NCBI RefSeq assembly: GCF_006438915.1 | Contig: NZ_RCZE01000007.1 | Location: 1 to 64,000 of the forward strand | DNA: 64,000 nt | Direction of reading: 5' to 3' | DNA from: Pseudomonas arsenicoxydans | GTDB taxonomy: Bacteria; Pseudomonadota; Gammaproteobacteria; Pseudomonadales; Pseudomonadaceae | Shown: piece by piece, positions 28,704 through 39,672 of the stretch | Layout of the letters: each line of letters begins with the position of its first letter | Position numbering within the stretch: position 1 is the stretch's first letter | Translations under genes and position numbers: made by a program | The notes under the pieces: generated by a model | Databases searched by the model: none | Seen by the model: the letters and a program-made list of their open reading frames with translations, nothing else | What the model was told of the DNA's origin: nothing

Positions 28704-30809
28704 TCACGCCGCCGCCACGGTGACCGGCACGCCGTTCAACGCCGCATTCCCTGACAACTCGTCGAGCTGACATTCGTCGGTCAGGTCATTGGCGCTGGAT
28801 CCCGGCTGGGCACTGGCAATTGTCATCTGCACACCCGGTCGCGCATGCCCCCAGCCGTGCGGCAGGCTGACCACGCCTTTCATCATGTCCAGGCTGGCGA
28901 CCACTTCCACTTCAATCATCCCGACCCGTGAACTCACCCGCACACGTTGCCCATCGCTGAGCCCGCGACTGGACAGGTCTTCCGGATGCATCAACAGTTG
29001 ATGGCGCGGCTTGCCCTTCACCAGACGGTGATAGTTGTGCATCCACGAGTTGTTGCTGCGCACATGCCGGCGGCCAATCATCAGCAATTGGTCGGCGGCC
29101 GGTGCTTGCAGTGCGGCGAAACGGGCGAGGTCGGCAAGGATCACCGGCGGCGCTGCCTGCACGCGTTGATTGGCGGTTTTCAAACGTGGCGCGAGGTTGG
29201 ATTTCAACGCGCCTAGGTCGACCCCATGCGGATGGTCGAACAAGGTTGCCAGCGACAGCTTGTGTTCCGACGCATCGCCATACAAACCCATTCGCAAGCC
29301 AAGGTCGATCATTTGCGCAGGAGGAATCGTCGGTTTGAGTTCCTTTCCTGTCTTCGTGGCAAACGCCTTGGCCAGGCCGACGAAAATCTCCCAGTCATGC
29401 AGCGCGCCGTCAGGCTTGGCCAGAATCGCCCGGTTGAAACGTGTCACGTTGCGCACCGCGAACAGGTTGAACGTCGTGTCGTAGTGATCGTTTTCCAGCG
29501 CCGAGGTCGACGGCAGAATCAGGTCGGCATAGCGTGTGGTTTCATTGATGTACAGGTCGACGCTGACCATGAACTCCAGACCATCCAGCGCCTGTTCCAG
29601 TTGCCGGCCATTGGGTGTCGACAGCACCGGATTGCCGGCGACGGTGATCAGCGCGCGGACCTGCCCATCCCCTTCGGTGAGCATTTCTTCTGCCAGCGCC
29701 GACACCGGCAACTCGCCGGCGTACTCCGGACGTGCGGACACACGGCTTTGCCACCGATTGAAATGCCCGCCTGAAGTCGACGCCACCAAATCCACCGCCG
29801 GCTCGGTGCACAGCGCGCCACCGACGCTATCAAGGTTGCCGGTGACCAGATTGATCAGTTGCACCAGCCAATGGCACAGCGTACCGAATGCTTGGGTGGA
29901 GACGCCCATGCGGCCGTAACACACCGCTGTCGGCGCTGCCGCAAAATCCCGCGCCAGTTGGCGAATCTGTTCGGCCGGCACGGCGCACAACGGGCTCATG
30001 GTTTCGGCGGTGAACGTGGCGATGGCCTGGCGCACGTCGTCCAGACCGTCGACCGGCAAATGACTCTCACGCGTCAGGTTTTCAGCGAACAAGGTATTGA
30101 GCAGCCCGAACAACAACGCCGCATCGCCACCGGGACGCACGAACAGGTGTTGATCGGCCATCGCGGCGGTTTCGCTGCGACGCGGATCGACCACCACCAC
30201 TTTGCCGCCCCGGGCCTGAATCGCCTTCAAGCGTTTTTCCACATCCGGCACGGTCATGATGCTGCCGTTGGACGCCAGCGGGTTACCGCCCAGGATCAGC
30301 ATGAAATCAGTGTGATCGATGTCCGGAATCGGCAACAACAACCCGTGGCCATACATCAAATGACTGGTCAGGTGATGCGGCAACTGGTCGACCGACGTCG
30401 CGGAAAAACGGTTACGGGTTTTCAGCAGGCCAAGGAAATAATTACTGTGGGTCATCAACCCGTAGTTGTGCACACTGGGATTGCCCTGGTACACCGCCAC
30501 CGCATTCTGCCCGTGACGTTCCTGAATCGCCGCGAGGCGTTCGGCCACGAGGTTGAAGGCGTCTTCCCACGCGATAGGCTGCCATTCGCTGCCCACTCGC
30601 AGCATCGGCTGACGCAGGCGATCCGGATCGTTCTGAATATCTTGCAGGGCCACCGCCTTGGGGCAGATGTGCCCACGACTGAACGTATCCAGCGGATCAC
30701 CCTTGATCGAGGTGATCTGCACCGCGCCGTCGGCTTCGGTGGTTTCGAGGGTCAGGCCGCAAATGGCTTCACACAAGTGGCAGGCACGGTGATGGAGAGT
30801 CTTGGTCAT
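28704..30809 (-). CDS. Molybdopterin-dependent oxidoreductase (formate dehydrogenase/nitrate reductase-like)
   Basis: The 701-residue protein has an N-terminal 4Fe-4S site (CHLCEAICG and later HICPK), bis-MGD-binding segments (GNPLASNGSIMTVPDVEK, VVVDPRRSETA), and the C-terminal molybdopterin dinucleotide-binding barrel (MHPEDLSSRGLSDGQRVRVSS). No partner electron-transfer or membrane subunit lies nearby, so it may work with soluble carriers. There is no twin-arginine signal, so it is probably cytoplasmic. Substrate is unknown. The DMSO-reductase superfamily is too broad to guess. Confidence 0.87.
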   Translation of the reverse strand: MTKTLHHRACHLCEAICGLTLETTEADGAVQITSIKGDPLDTFSRGHICPKAVALQDIQNDPDRLRQPMLRVGSEWQPIAWEDAFNLVAERLAAIQERHGQNAVAVYQGNPSVHNYGLMTHSNYFLGLLKTRNRFSATSVDQLPHHLTSHLMYGHGLLLPIPDIDHTDFMLILGGNPLASNGSIMTVPDVEKRLKAIQARGGKVVVVDPRRSETAAMADQHLFVRPGGDAALLFGLLNTLFAENLTRESHLPVDGLDDVRQAIATFTAETMSPLCAVPAEQIRQLARDFAAAPTAVCYGRMGVSTQAFGTLCHWLVQLINLVTGNLDSVGGALCTEPAVDLVASTSGGHFNRWQSRVSARPEYAGELPVSALAEEMLTEGDGQVRALITVAGNPVLSTPNGRQLEQALDGLEFMVSVDLYINETTRYADLILPSTSALENDHYDTTFNLFAVRNVTRFNRAILAKPDGALHDWEIFVGLAKAFATKTGKELKPTIPPAQMIDLGLRMGLYGDASEHKLSLATLFDHPHGVDLGALKSNLAPRLKTANQRVQAAPPVILADLARFAALQAPAADQLLMIGRRHVRSNNSWMHNYHRLVKGKPRHQLLMHPEDLSSRGLSDGQRVRVSSRVGMIEVEVVASLDMMKGVVSLPHGWGHARPGVQMTIASAQPGSSANDLTDECQLDELSGNAALNGVPVTVAAA

Positions 30810-30943
30810 GGCCAGTCTCTGTCTTGTTCTGGGCGGGCAATATCGGCCGCGGGATCAAAACTATGGCGCCAGACACGCTCCTGCGCCAGCGACGTTCGTC
30901 TTGTGAATCGGCGCCCATCAGGCTAGCCGATGGCCGTATCCAC

Positions 30944-31234
30944 TCAGTTCGGCGGCAATCGGGGTGGCGCCTGCAACTGGACTTCCTGAAGGGTTTCGAC
31001 CTGCTCCTGAGGAACATGCACCCCGGTGAGCTCGCCGATCAGTCGCCAATGCTCGTCGAGCCCGGTGCTGATGGTTGCCATGCGATCAATCATCCGTCGA
31101 CCGGCGGCTTGGGTCACTTCGTCTTCGCTGCGCATCAGCTCGAAGCACATCGAGGTCATTGAGGCGGTGAGGTGGGTCAGGGAGCGGGCTGTGATGCCGA
31201 GTAAATCCATTAACAGCTGTTCTTTCGATTCCAT
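30944..31234 (-). CDS. Small soluble protein of unknown function
   Basis: The 96-residue product (MESKEQLLMDLLGITARSL) is predicted to be helical, with a Met-rich first half and a Pro/Gln-rich end (LQEVQLQAPPRLPPN). The ATG at 31234 is preferred because AGGAA lies about 10 nt upstream, whereas the GTG seven codons earlier has none. No motif is recognised. It is flanked by the molybdopterin oxidoreductase and a small membrane protein pair on the same strand. Confidence 0.6.
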   Translation of the reverse strand: MESKEQLLMDLLGITARSLTHLTASMTSMCFELMRSEDEVTQAAGRRMIDRMATISTGLDEHWRLIGELTGVHVPQEQVETLQEVQLQAPPRLPPN

Positions 31235-31316
31235 TTCGAAGGCTTCCTGCGTCACTTGTCAGGTAGTTATAACCCAGCACTTTGCATTAGCAAATGTTTC
31301 AGGCCTGACCCGGAAC

Positions 31317-31643
31317 TTAGCGGGACGCAGAAGCCTTCAACGTTTGCTTCTTGAGGGGTGAAATCAATGCCGTCCATATGCCCCCAACGGCCAACCAAAG
31401 CATGACGCCAGAGCCGATCAGGATGATTGCTTTCTGGTTTGCCAGGATACCCAATTGATGAGGTTCCGCTTGATAGACCTGCAACGCAATATCGACAACG
31501 CTTACCACGGTAAACCACGCAACCACCAAGGCAGCGCCATGTTTGAGGTCGGGCGTTGATCGGTGGAGCAGTGAAGCGCCCAGATAAATTCCCGTTGCGA
31601 TCAATCCACCCACTACCAAACACTGGGTCGAATCAATCTGCAC
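31317..31643 (-). CDS. Small membrane protein, three predicted helices
   Basis: The 108-residue product has hydrophobic segments at about residues 8-27, 40-56 and 70-92, with a basic tail (LKKQTLKASASR). A GTG start with AAGGA 8 nt upstream overlaps the end of the preceding small gene by 11 bp, so the two are likely translated together. The family is unknown to me. The size and pairing recall holin-like or small accessory membrane proteins, but there is no lysis gene nearby. Confidence 0.62.
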   Translation of the reverse strand: MQIDSTQCLVVGGLIATGIYLGASLLHRSTPDLKHGAALVVAWFTVVSVVDIALQVYQAEPHQLGILANQKAIILIGSGVMLWLAVGGIWTALISPLKKQTLKASASR

Positions 31644-31839
31644 TCGTGTCGTCCTTGAAATTCTTCACGCCAATAAAAGCACCGACGATGGCCCCCACCA
31701 CGGCGCTCGGAACGCCGGGATAAATCGTGCTGGCGATGATCGCGAAGCCCATGACCGTGGACAGCACTGCCATATCAAATGCCGGAGAGACCCGACGAAG
31801 CCTTGTCAGGCCTGCGTATCCGGTTTTATTGATCGACAT
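31633..31839 (-). CDS. Small membrane protein, two predicted helices
   Basis: The 68-residue product starts MSINKTGYAGLTRLRR, then has hydrophobic segments near residues 23-40 and 42-56 (PSAVVGAIVGAFIGVKNF). The ATG at 31839 is chosen because AAGGAGG precedes it at about 9 nt. It leads a two-gene unit with the three-helix protein downstream. The Gly-zipper-like GAIVGAFIG is typical of pore-forming or oligomerising small proteins, but function is unproven. Confidence 0.65.
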   Translation of the reverse strand: MSINKTGYAGLTRLRRVSPAFDMAVLSTVMGFAIIASTIYPGVPSAVVGAIVGAFIGVKNFKDDTSAD

Positions 31840-32046
31840 ACGGGGTTCCCTCCTTGGGAGTGTTTGACTTGATTCAATCGACATTACGCAACGAGGCGCA
31901 GGTTACCTGAGTGCAGCCTGATTCCCGCACGCAAAACCGTAACAACAGACAACGCCGCCCTTGAGAAAACCAGCCATTTCGTTGCACACCCCCGGGAAGG
32001 CGCACGAATTCAATGCACGAACCCGATAAAAGGGGTGGTTGCATAC

Positions 32047-32139
32047 CCGCTTCGGCACCGTGTACAAATGCTGGGCGACGAGGATCTGTACCCCCTCGCT
32101 AGCACCGAACGGTTGCAACGCTGCAACCTGTCGAAGCGG
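32047..32139. ncRNA. Candidate structured RNA element upstream of argF
   Basis: The element is closed by an 8-bp stem CCGCTTCG/CGAAGCGG and contains a perfect hairpin GGTTGCA-ACGC-TGCAACC (32111-32128) and a GTACA/TGTAC pair enclosing GAGG. It ends just before the argF promoter. It does not have tRNA motifs. The strand of transcription cannot be told. Confidence 0.4.
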
Positions 32140-32156
32140 TAAAAATGAGCCCCCTA

Positions 32157-32193
32157 TTGGTAAGACGCGACATTTAATTATAAGATCGCGCCT
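32157..32193 (+). promoter_or_regulatory. argF promoter overlapped by an ArgR box
   Basis: TTGGTA (32157) and TATAAG (32179) form a -35/-10 pair 16 nt apart. Read on the minus strand the same bases give AGGCGC-N8-AA, 5 nt, TGTCGC-N8-AA, the two-half-site ARG box. Overlap with the promoter implies repression by ArgR with arginine, as known for P. aeruginosa argF. Confidence 0.72.
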
Positions 32194-32295
32194 TCCCCTA
32201 TTTCGTCGCCCCGTGCGGCTTACGCCGCAGGTCTCGCCCGTTGTTCCGTTAAACAAGGCTTTGAGCATCTGCGGTTTGTAGCAAAAAGGTAGTCA

Positions 32296-33219
32296 ATGAT
32301 GAGCGCAAGGCACTTTCTCTCCCTGATGGATTGCACGCCCGAAGAGCTGGTCAGCGTGATCCGTCGAGGCGTTGAGCTCAAGGACCTGCGTAACCGCGGC
32401 GTACTGTTCGAGCCTCTGAAAAACCGCGTCCTGGGGATGATTTTCGAGAAGTCCTCGACCCGCACCCGGATCTCCTTCGAAGCCGGCATGATCCAGCTCG
32501 GCGGCCAGGCGATCTTCCTGTCGCCACGCGACACGCAACTGGGCCGTGGCGAGCCGATCGGCGATGCCGCCATTGTCATGTCGAGCATGCTCGATGCGGT
32601 GATGATCCGTACGTTTTCCCACAGCACACTGACCGAATTCGCCGCCAATTCGCGCGTCCCGCTGATCAACGGCCTGTCCGATGACCTGCACCCGTGTCAG
32701 TTGCTGGCCGACATGCAAACCTTCCTTGAACATCGCGGTTCGATCCAGGGCAAGACCGTGGCCTGGATCGGCGACGGCAACAATATGTGCAACAGCTATA
32801 TAGAAGCGGCGATCCAGTTCGACTTCCAGCTGCGCATTGCCTGCCCTGAAGGTTATGAACCCAACCCTGCCTTCGTGGCCAAGGCCGGCGATCGGGTGAC
32901 CATCGTCCGCGATCCAAAGGAAGCCGTGCGCGGCGCTCACCTGGTCAGCACCGACGTCTGGACCTCCATGGGCCAGGAAGAAGAAACCGCCAAACGCCTG
33001 AAGCTGTTCGCGCCCTACCAGGTCAATCGCGCGCTGCTCGACCTGGCTGCTGACGACGTGCTGTTCATGCACTGCCTGCCGGCTCACCGCGGCGAAGAGA
33101 TCAGCGTCGACCTGCTCGACGACAAACGCTCGGTCGCCTGGGACCAAGCCGAAAACCGTCTTCATGCACAAAAGGCCCTGCTCGAATTTCTCGTCGAACC
33201 GGCGTATCACCACGCATGA
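32296..33219 (+). CDS. argF: Ornithine carbamoyltransferase (anabolic)
   Basis: The 307-residue enzyme makes citrulline from ornithine and carbamoyl phosphate. It has the carbamoyl-phosphate signature SSTRTR ([13 protein letters not shown]), HPCQ, and the ornithine-binding [12 protein letters not shown]. Orientation with the following ABC ATPase gene is as P. aeruginosa argF-PA3538, and their ATGA overlap suggests one operon. Confidence 0.98.
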   Translation: MMSARHFLSLMDCTPEELVSVIRRGVELKDLRNRGVLFEPLKNRVLGMIFEKSSTRTRISFEAGMIQLGGQAIFLSPRDTQLGRGEPIGDAAIVMSSMLDAVMIRTFSHSTLTEFAANSRVPLINGLSDDLHPCQLLADMQTFLEHRGSIQGKTVAWIGDGNNMCNSYIEAAIQFDFQLRIACPEGYEPNPAFVAKAGDRVTIVRDPKEAVRGAHLVSTDVWTSMGQEEETAKRLKLFAPYQVNRALLDLAADDVLFMHCLPAHRGEEISVDLLDDKRSVAWDQAENRLHAQKALLEFLVEPAYHHA

Positions 33220-34325
33220 GCCAGCCATTACTGCTTAACCTGCGCAACCTCGCCTGCGGCTATCAAGACCAGCGGGTCGTGCAGAACCTCAACCTGCATT
33301 TGAATGCCGGTGACATCGGTTGCCTGCTCGGCTCTTCGGGCTGCGGTAAAACCACCACGTTGCGGGCGATTGCCGGTTTCGAACCGGTGCACGAAGGTGA
33401 AATCACCTTGGCCGGCGAGACCATTTCCCGTGCCGGTTTCACCCTCGCCCCGGAGAAACGCCGGATCGGCATGGTGTTCCAGGATTACGCGCTGTTTCCG
33501 CACTTGAGCGTGGCCGAGAACATCGCCTTCGGGATCCGCAAGCATCCGCAAAAGGAGCGCGTAACCGAAGAGCTGCTGGAACTGGTCAACCTGAAGAACC
33601 TTGGCAAGCGCTTCCCGCATGAACTGTCCGGCGGCCAACAGCAGCGTGTTGCCTTGGCTCGAGCCCTGGCACCGGAACCACAACTTCTATTGCTCGACGA
33701 ACCGTTCTCCAACCTTGATGGCGAACTGCGACGCAAGCTCAGCCATGAGGTGCGCGACATTCTGAAAGCCCGTGGCACCAGCGCGATTCTGGTGACCCAC
33801 GACCAGGAAGAAGCGTTCGCGGTCAGCGATCATGTCGGCGTGTTCAAGGAAGGTAGGCTGGAACAGTGGGATACGCCCTACAACCTGTATCACGAACCGC
33901 AGACACCGTTCGTGGCCAGCTTCATTGGCCAGGGTTACTTCATTCGCGGCCAGCTGAGCAGCCCGGAATCGGTGCAGACCGAGCTGGGTGAATTGCGCGG
34001 CAATCGGGCTTACACCTGGCCGATGGGCGGCGCGGTAAACGTGCTGCTGCGCCCGGACGATATCGTCTATGCGCCAGACAGCTCATTGAAGGCGCGAATT
34101 GTCGGCAAGTCTTTCCAGGGTGCATCGACGTTGTATCGGTTGCAGATGCCAACCGGGGCGCAACTGGAGTCTATTTTTCCGAGCCATGCTGATCATCAGG
34201 TCGGTGCTGACGTCGGCATTCGTGTGGCGGCTGATCACTTGGTGCTGTTTCAGGCGTCCGGCAGCATCGCCGCGCAGATTCCGGCCGTCGAGTCCGGCGT
34301 GCGCCGCTACAGCAACGCCAACTGA
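33216..34325 (+). CDS. ABC transporter ATP-binding protein (FbpC/PotA-like), orphan
   Basis: The 369-residue ATPase shows Walker [11 protein letters not shown]-loop [10 protein letters not shown], signature LSGGQQQR, Walker B LLLLDEP and a C-terminal TOBE-type domain, as in importers of iron(III), polyamines or sulfate. No permease or binding protein lies nearby, so its membrane partner is elsewhere. It overlaps argF by 4 bp and is probably cotranscribed with it. The transported substrate is unknown. Confidence 0.92.
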   Translation: MSQPLLLNLRNLACGYQDQRVVQNLNLHLNAGDIGCLLGSSGCGKTTTLRAIAGFEPVHEGEITLAGETISRAGFTLAPEKRRIGMVFQDYALFPHLSVAENIAFGIRKHPQKERVTEELLELVNLKNLGKRFPHELSGGQQQRVALARALAPEPQLLLLDEPFSNLDGELRRKLSHEVRDILKARGTSAILVTHDQEEAFAVSDHVGVFKEGRLEQWDTPYNLYHEPQTPFVASFIGQGYFIRGQLSSPESVQTELGELRGNRAYTWPMGGAVNVLLRPDDIVYAPDSSLKARIVGKSFQGASTLYRLQMPTGAQLESIFPSHADHQVGADVGIRVAADHLVLFQASGSIAAQIPAVESGVRRYSNAN

Positions 34326-34356
34326 TACACGCGGGCCAAATGTGGGAGCGAACCCC

Positions 34357-34465
34357 TGTGGCGAGGGGGCTTGCCCCCGTTGGGTCGCGAAGCGGCCCCG
34401 GCATTTCAAAGTTAACCAGTTTACGACTGCTTCGCAGCCGAACGGGGGCAAGCCCCCTCGCCACA
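34357..34465. repeat. REP pair, type B
   Basis: TGTGGCGAGGGGGCTTGCCC and its inverse flank an inner GGTCGCGAAGCGGCC palindrome between convergent genes. The window around it also carries stray type A fragments (TGTGGGAGCG). Confidence 0.88.
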
Positions 34466-34492
34466 CATGCTCGCTCCCACAGTGGTTCTGCG

Positions 34493-35275
34493 CTAGGTCA
34501 GCATCAATGTGCCGCTCGCAACGAGCGTCGCATTCCCGCCAATCTTGACCCGATCACCTTCCAACCGACAGAACAACTCCCCACCCCGCTTCGAACACTG
34601 ATACGCAGTCAGGCTCGTTTTACCCAGCCGCTTCGACCAATACGGAATCAGGCTGCAATGAGTCGAGCCCGTCACGGGATCTTCGTTGATCCCAATCGCC
34701 GGGGCGAAATAGCGGGAGACAAAATCATGCTTGCTGCCTTTGGCGGTCACGATCGCCCCAGGCCACGGCAGCTTCGCCAGCGCGACCATGTCGGGCTGGC
34801 AATCCAGCACAGCCTGTTCGGACTCCAGCACAACAAACAACTCGTTTGAACCGAGCACATCGACCACTTCGACACCCAGGGCGCGCTCGACGTCTAGAGT
34901 GACGCCCACTTCCGAAGGCGTGATCGCCGGAAAATCCAGCCACAAACGTTCACCTTCGCGGCTCACCCTCAATAGGCCGGACTTGCAAATGAAGTCCAGG
35001 CGTTCGGCGGGTTCTTTATAGATTTCAAACAATACACAGGCGCTGGCCAATGTCGCGTGGCCGCACAGCGGCACCTCAGTAGTCGGAGTAAACCAGCGGA
35101 TGTGCCACCCCTGCCCTTCACGCACCACAAAGGCAGTTTCGGCGAGATTGTGTTCTGCGGCGATTTTTTGCATCAGCTCCTCAGCGAGCCAGGCATCGAG
35201 TCGATAGACCATCGCCGGGTTGCCACTGAACGGCCGATCACTGAACGCGTCGACCTGGTGAAATTCAAGCTGCAT
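34493..35275 (-). CDS. PhzF-family isomerase-like protein
   Basis: The 260-residue protein has the PhzF/diaminopimelate-epimerase-like fold. It begins with VDAFSDRPFSGNPA, has the catalytic Glu in AEHNLAETAFVV and CGHATLASA, and ends with the second lobe DPVTGSTHCSLIPYW. PhzF itself isomerises DHHA in phenazine synthesis. No other phz genes are present, so this is one of the many stand-alone homologues of unknown substrate. It lies 15 nt downstream of ybaK on the same strand. Confidence 0.9.
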   Translation of the reverse strand: MQLEFHQVDAFSDRPFSGNPAMVYRLDAWLAEELMQKIAAEHNLAETAFVVREGQGWHIRWFTPTTEVPLCGHATLASACVLFEIYKEPAERLDFICKSGLLRVSREGERLWLDFPAITPSEVGVTLDVERALGVEVVDVLGSNELFVVLESEQAVLDCQPDMVALAKLPWPGAIVTAKGSKHDFVSRYFAPAIGINEDPVTGSTHCSLIPYWSKRLGKTSLTAYQCSKRGGELFCRLEGDRVKIGGNATLVASGTLMLT

Positions 35276-35290
35276 AACCCTCTCCCCGAT

Positions 35291-35761
35291 TCAGGCGCGG
35301 CCAATGTCGGCGAATTTCGCCTGAGTATGTTCGGCCAGTACCGCCGGCGCCAACTCCACCTCAAGACCACGTCGACCGGCACTGACAAAAATGCTGGCGA
35401 AAGGCTGAGCCGAGTTATCGATGAATGTCCGCAAACGCTTCTTCTGCCCCAACGGACTGATTCCGCCCAACAAATAACCCGTCGCTCGCTGCGCTGCCGC
35501 CGGATCGGCCATTTCGACTTTTTTCACACCCGCCGCATGCGCCAGATGCTTCAAGTCCAGACTCCCGACGACCGGTACCACCGCCACCAGCAATTCACCT
35601 TTTTCACTGGCCGCGAGCAAGGTCTTGAACACCTGCGCCGGGTCGAGCCCGAGCTTTTCTGCTGCCTCCAACCCGTAGGACGCGGCCTTTGGATCATGTT
35701 CGTAACTGTGCACGCGATGTTCGGCTCGAACTTTTTTCAACAAATCCAATGCGGGGGTCAT
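35291..35761 (-). CDS. ybaK: Cys-tRNA(Pro)/Cys-tRNA(Cys) deacylase YbaK
   Basis: The 156-residue protein belongs to the YbaK/ProX editing family, with [31 protein letters not shown] (substrate Lys) and [21 protein letters not shown]. It hydrolyses Cys mischarged on tRNA-Pro in trans. It is first in a two-gene unit with the PhzF-like gene. Confidence 0.94.
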   Translation of the reverse strand: MTPALDLLKKVRAEHRVHSYEHDPKAASYGLEAAEKLGLDPAQVFKTLLAASEKGELLVAVVPVVGSLDLKHLAHAAGVKKVEMADPAAAQRATGYLLGGISPLGQKKRLRTFIDNSAQPFASIFVSAGRRGLEVELAPAVLAEHTQAKFADIGRA

Positions 35762-36133
35762 GACAGCTCCAGACTGGGCGGCAGTAGAAAAATCCTGCGC
35801 TGAATTCTAGGACATTGCCTCGCAAAAGGCTCTACTGCGGCCCTGATTTCAAGGTCTGGCGCCGTCTTTTACCGTTCGTCCACGAAGGAACCGTTGCGTG
35901 AACAATACGATCATTCACCTGACTAATAGTTGGATTGTGACCGACAGTTCACTTTCGACCTTTGACAGCAGTGTTTCTTGTCTATATTTTTTCGAATCTG
36001 AATACAGCACGAAAAGTCCTACAGCAGCACCCGGCAGCAAACCAAGACCAGGATGGGGATCCTGCCTTGGTGAAAATCGCGCTTCGACCATGATGAAAAA
36101 AGCGCCAGACAACAAAAACAATTGAGGTTTTCA
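35762..36133 (+). other. glpF upstream region
   Basis: This 372-nt gap should hold the glpFK promoter. It contains a GlpR-like half-site TTTTTTCGAA at 35987-35996 (9 of 10 of WATKYTCGWW), a hairpin CCAAG..CAGGAT-GGGG-ATCCTG..CTTGG around 36040-36070, and an A-rich catabolite-repression motif next to the ribosome site. Short frames on either strand here are unsupported. Confidence 0.6.
36111..36121 (+). promoter_or_regulatory. Hfq/Crc CA motif at the glpF ribosome site
   Basis: AACAAAAACAA fits the repeated A-rich (AAnAAnAA) motif bound by Hfq with Crc in Pseudomonas. It lies directly before GAGG and the ATG, where binding would block translation. Catabolite control of glycerol uptake is known in pseudomonads. 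Confidence 0.55.
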
Positions 36134-36985
36134 ATGACAACTGCTTTACAACAACCGTCGCTCTCGAGCCAATGCATGGCCGAGTTCCTGGGCACTGCGC
36201 TGCTTATCTTTTTTGGTACCGGTTGTGTTGCCGCGCTCAAGGTCGCGGGTGCCAGCTTTGGCTTGTGGGAAATAAGCATCATCTGGGGTGTCGGCGTCAG
36301 CATGGCCATCTACCTGACCGCCGGGGTTTCCGGGGCGCACCTCAATCCTGCCGTGAGCATTGCACTGAGCATTTTCGCTGACTTCGAAAAGCGCAAATTG
36401 CCGTTCTACATCCTCGCCCAAGTGGCGGGCGCCTTCTGCGGCGCGCTGCTGGTCTACACGCTTTACAGCAATCTATTCTTCGATTTCGAACAAACCCACC
36501 ACATGGTCCGCGGCACTCAGGCCAGCCTGGAATTGGCGTCGGTGTTCTCGACTTTCCCCAATCCGGTCCTGACCACGGCCCAGGCGTTTCTGGTGGAGGT
36601 GATCATCACCGCGATCCTGATGGGCGTGATCATGTCCCTGACCGATGACAACAATGGTCTGCCCAACGGGCCAATGGCACCGCTGCTGATCGGCCTGCTG
36701 ATTGCGGTGATCGGCAGTTCGATGGGCCCGCTGACCGGTTTCGCGATGAACCCGGCGCGTGATTTCGGCCCGAAACTGATGACTTTCTTCGCGGGCTGGG
36801 GTGAAATTTCCTTCACCGGCGGGCGAGATATCCCGTACTTCCTGATTCCAGTTTTTGCACCGATTGTCGGTGCCTGCCTCGGTGCTGCCGCCTATCGCGG
36901 GCTGATTGCCCGTCATCTGCCCAGCGCCACACCTGCTACAAAGGAAGCAACACCGGCCATTGACGGCAAACCAAGAACCTCTTGA
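36134..36985 (+). CDS. glpF: Glycerol facilitator (aquaglyceroporin)
   Basis: The 283-residue MIP channel has both half-helix motifs, HLNPAVS and MNPARDFGPK. The Asp after the second NPA motif is typical of glycerol-conducting members. Six helices are evident. Start MTTALQQP follows GAGG. It leads the glpF-glpK-glpR-glpD cluster and delivers glycerol to GlpK. Confidence 0.97.
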   Translation: MTTALQQPSLSSQCMAEFLGTALLIFFGTGCVAALKVAGASFGLWEISIIWGVGVSMAIYLTAGVSGAHLNPAVSIALSIFADFEKRKLPFYILAQVAGAFCGALLVYTLYSNLFFDFEQTHHMVRGTQASLELASVFSTFPNPVLTTAQAFLVEVIITAILMGVIMSLTDDNNGLPNGPMAPLLIGLLIAVIGSSMGPLTGFAMNPARDFGPKLMTFFAGWGEISFTGGRDIPYFLIPVFAPIVGACLGAAAYRGLIARHLPSATPATKEATPAIDGKPRTS

Positions 36986-37026
36986 TACCGTAGGCGCGTG
37001 GTCCTGCCCCTGTGGCGCGCGCCTGA

Positions 37027-38565
<1,539 letters not shown>

Positions 38566-38659
38566 GCCAACAACAGGTTCGCAATAGGTTGTAACTGGTC
38601 GGGAGCGGATTCCTGCGGCATCATGGGCAAATTTTGCACGGCAGCCCAAAGGAAGCCCC

Positions 38660-39415
38660 ATGAATCTGCCTCCCCGTCAGCAGCAAATCCTCGAACTGGT
38701 TCGCGAACGCGGCTACGTCAGCATTGAGGAAATGGCCACGCTGTTCGTCGTTACACCGCAGACCATCCGCCGCGATATCAATCAGCTTGCGGAAGCCAAT
38801 TTGTTGCGTCGTTACCATGGCGGCGCGGCCTACGATTCCAGTGTCGAAAACACTGCCTACGCCATGCGCGCCGATCAGATGCGCGATGAAAAACAGCGCA
38901 TCGGCGAAGCCATTGCCGCCCAGATCCCTGATCACGCCTCGTTGTTCATCAATATTGGGACCACCACCGAATCGATTGCCCGGGCGCTGCTCAACCACAA
39001 TCACCTGAAAATCATCACCAACAACCTGCACGTGGCCTCGATGCTCAGCGCCAAGGACGACTTCGACGTTCTGTTGACTGGCGGTAATGTGCGGCGCGAC
39101 GGCGGCGTGGTCGGTCAGGCGAGTGTCGACTTTATCAATCAGTTCAAAGTCGACTTCGCGTTGGTGGGCATCAGCGGCATCGATGAAGATGGCAGCCTGC
39201 TGGACTTCGATTATCAGGAAGTGCGGGTGTCGCAGGCGATCATCGCCAATGCGCGCCAGGTGATTCTGGCGGCGGACTCCAGCAAATTCGGGCGCAACGC
39301 CATGATTCGCCTGGGGCCGATCAGCCTGATCGATTGCCTGGTCACCGACCAGCCGCCGGTCCCGGCGCTGGCGCAATTGTTGAGTCAGCACAAGATTCGA
39401 CTCGAAGTCGTTTAA
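38660..39415 (+). CDS. glpR: Glycerol regulon repressor GlpR (DeoR family)
   Basis: The 251-residue repressor has an N-terminal DeoR helix-turn-helix ([25 protein letters not shown]) and a sugar-phosphate sensor domain ([27 protein letters not shown]). Glycerol-3-phosphate releases it from DNA. GlpR operators are visible before glpD and weakly before glpF, so the gene controls its neighbours. Confidence 0.95.
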   Translation: MNLPPRQQQILELVRERGYVSIEEMATLFVVTPQTIRRDINQLAEANLLRRYHGGAAYDSSVENTAYAMRADQMRDEKQRIGEAIAAQIPDHASLFINIGTTTESIARALLNHNHLKIITNNLHVASMLSAKDDFDVLLTGGNVRRDGGVVGQASVDFINQFKVDFALVGISGIDEDGSLLDFDYQEVRVSQAIIANARQVILAADSSKFGRNAMIRLGPISLIDCLVTDQPPVPALAQLLSQHKIRLEVV

Positions 39416-39435
39416 CCCTCCAAAAGCAGCTCCCC

Positions 39436-39565
39436 TGTGGCGAGGGGGCTTGCTCCCGCTGGGTGGCGAAGCCGCCCCAAACCAAACAATGCGGCCTGTC
39501 AGGTAAACCGCACCCACCTTTTTGGGAGTGCTGCGCACTCCAGCGGGAGCAAGCTCCCTCGCCAC
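39436..39565. repeat. REP pair, type B
   Basis: TGTGGCGAGGGGGCTTGCTC is mirrored by GAGCAAGCTCCCTCGCCAC, with the inner GGCGAAGCCGCC palindrome retained. Confidence 0.85.
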
Positions 39566-39588
39566 GAAAATCAGCACCCCCTTCATTC

Positions 39589-39598
39589 AATGTTCGAA
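39589..39598 (+). promoter_or_regulatory. GlpR half-operator, glpD upstream
   Basis: AATGTTCGAA is a perfect match to the GlpR half-site WATKYTCGWW of E. coli. It lies about 140 nt before glpD, possibly an auxiliary site for looping. Confidence 0.55.
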
Positions 39599-39672
39599 AA
39601 TTTTCCTTTAACCGCCCTTCGATCAGTTTTTTCAATCGAAGTTAGCTGGCTGTGGACGTCCTAATGGGCTAC

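Larger units (their letters stand above)
31840..32295. other. Intergenic region upstream of argF
   Basis: The 456-nt gap holds a 93-nt inverted-repeat-rich element (32047-32139) and the argF promoter with an ArgR box (32157-32193). Two weak overlapping frames on opposite strands lack ribosome sites and are not called. Confidence 0.65.

Noticed and set aside
31903..32281. Overlapping frames of 121 and 80 codons upstream of argF, and a possible tRNA there
   Set aside because: The frames lie over the inverted-repeat element and ArgR box. The element has no T-loop GTTCRA sequence or acceptor-stem layout, so it is not a tRNA.
34493..35275. A phenazine biosynthesis cluster suggested by the PhzF-like gene
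   Set aside because: No phzA-E/G genes are present. Stand-alone PhzF homologues are common.
35898..36125. Short frames on both strands in the glpF upstream region
   Set aside because: They overlap promoter and leader signals, lack ribosome sites, and have no recognisable protein features.
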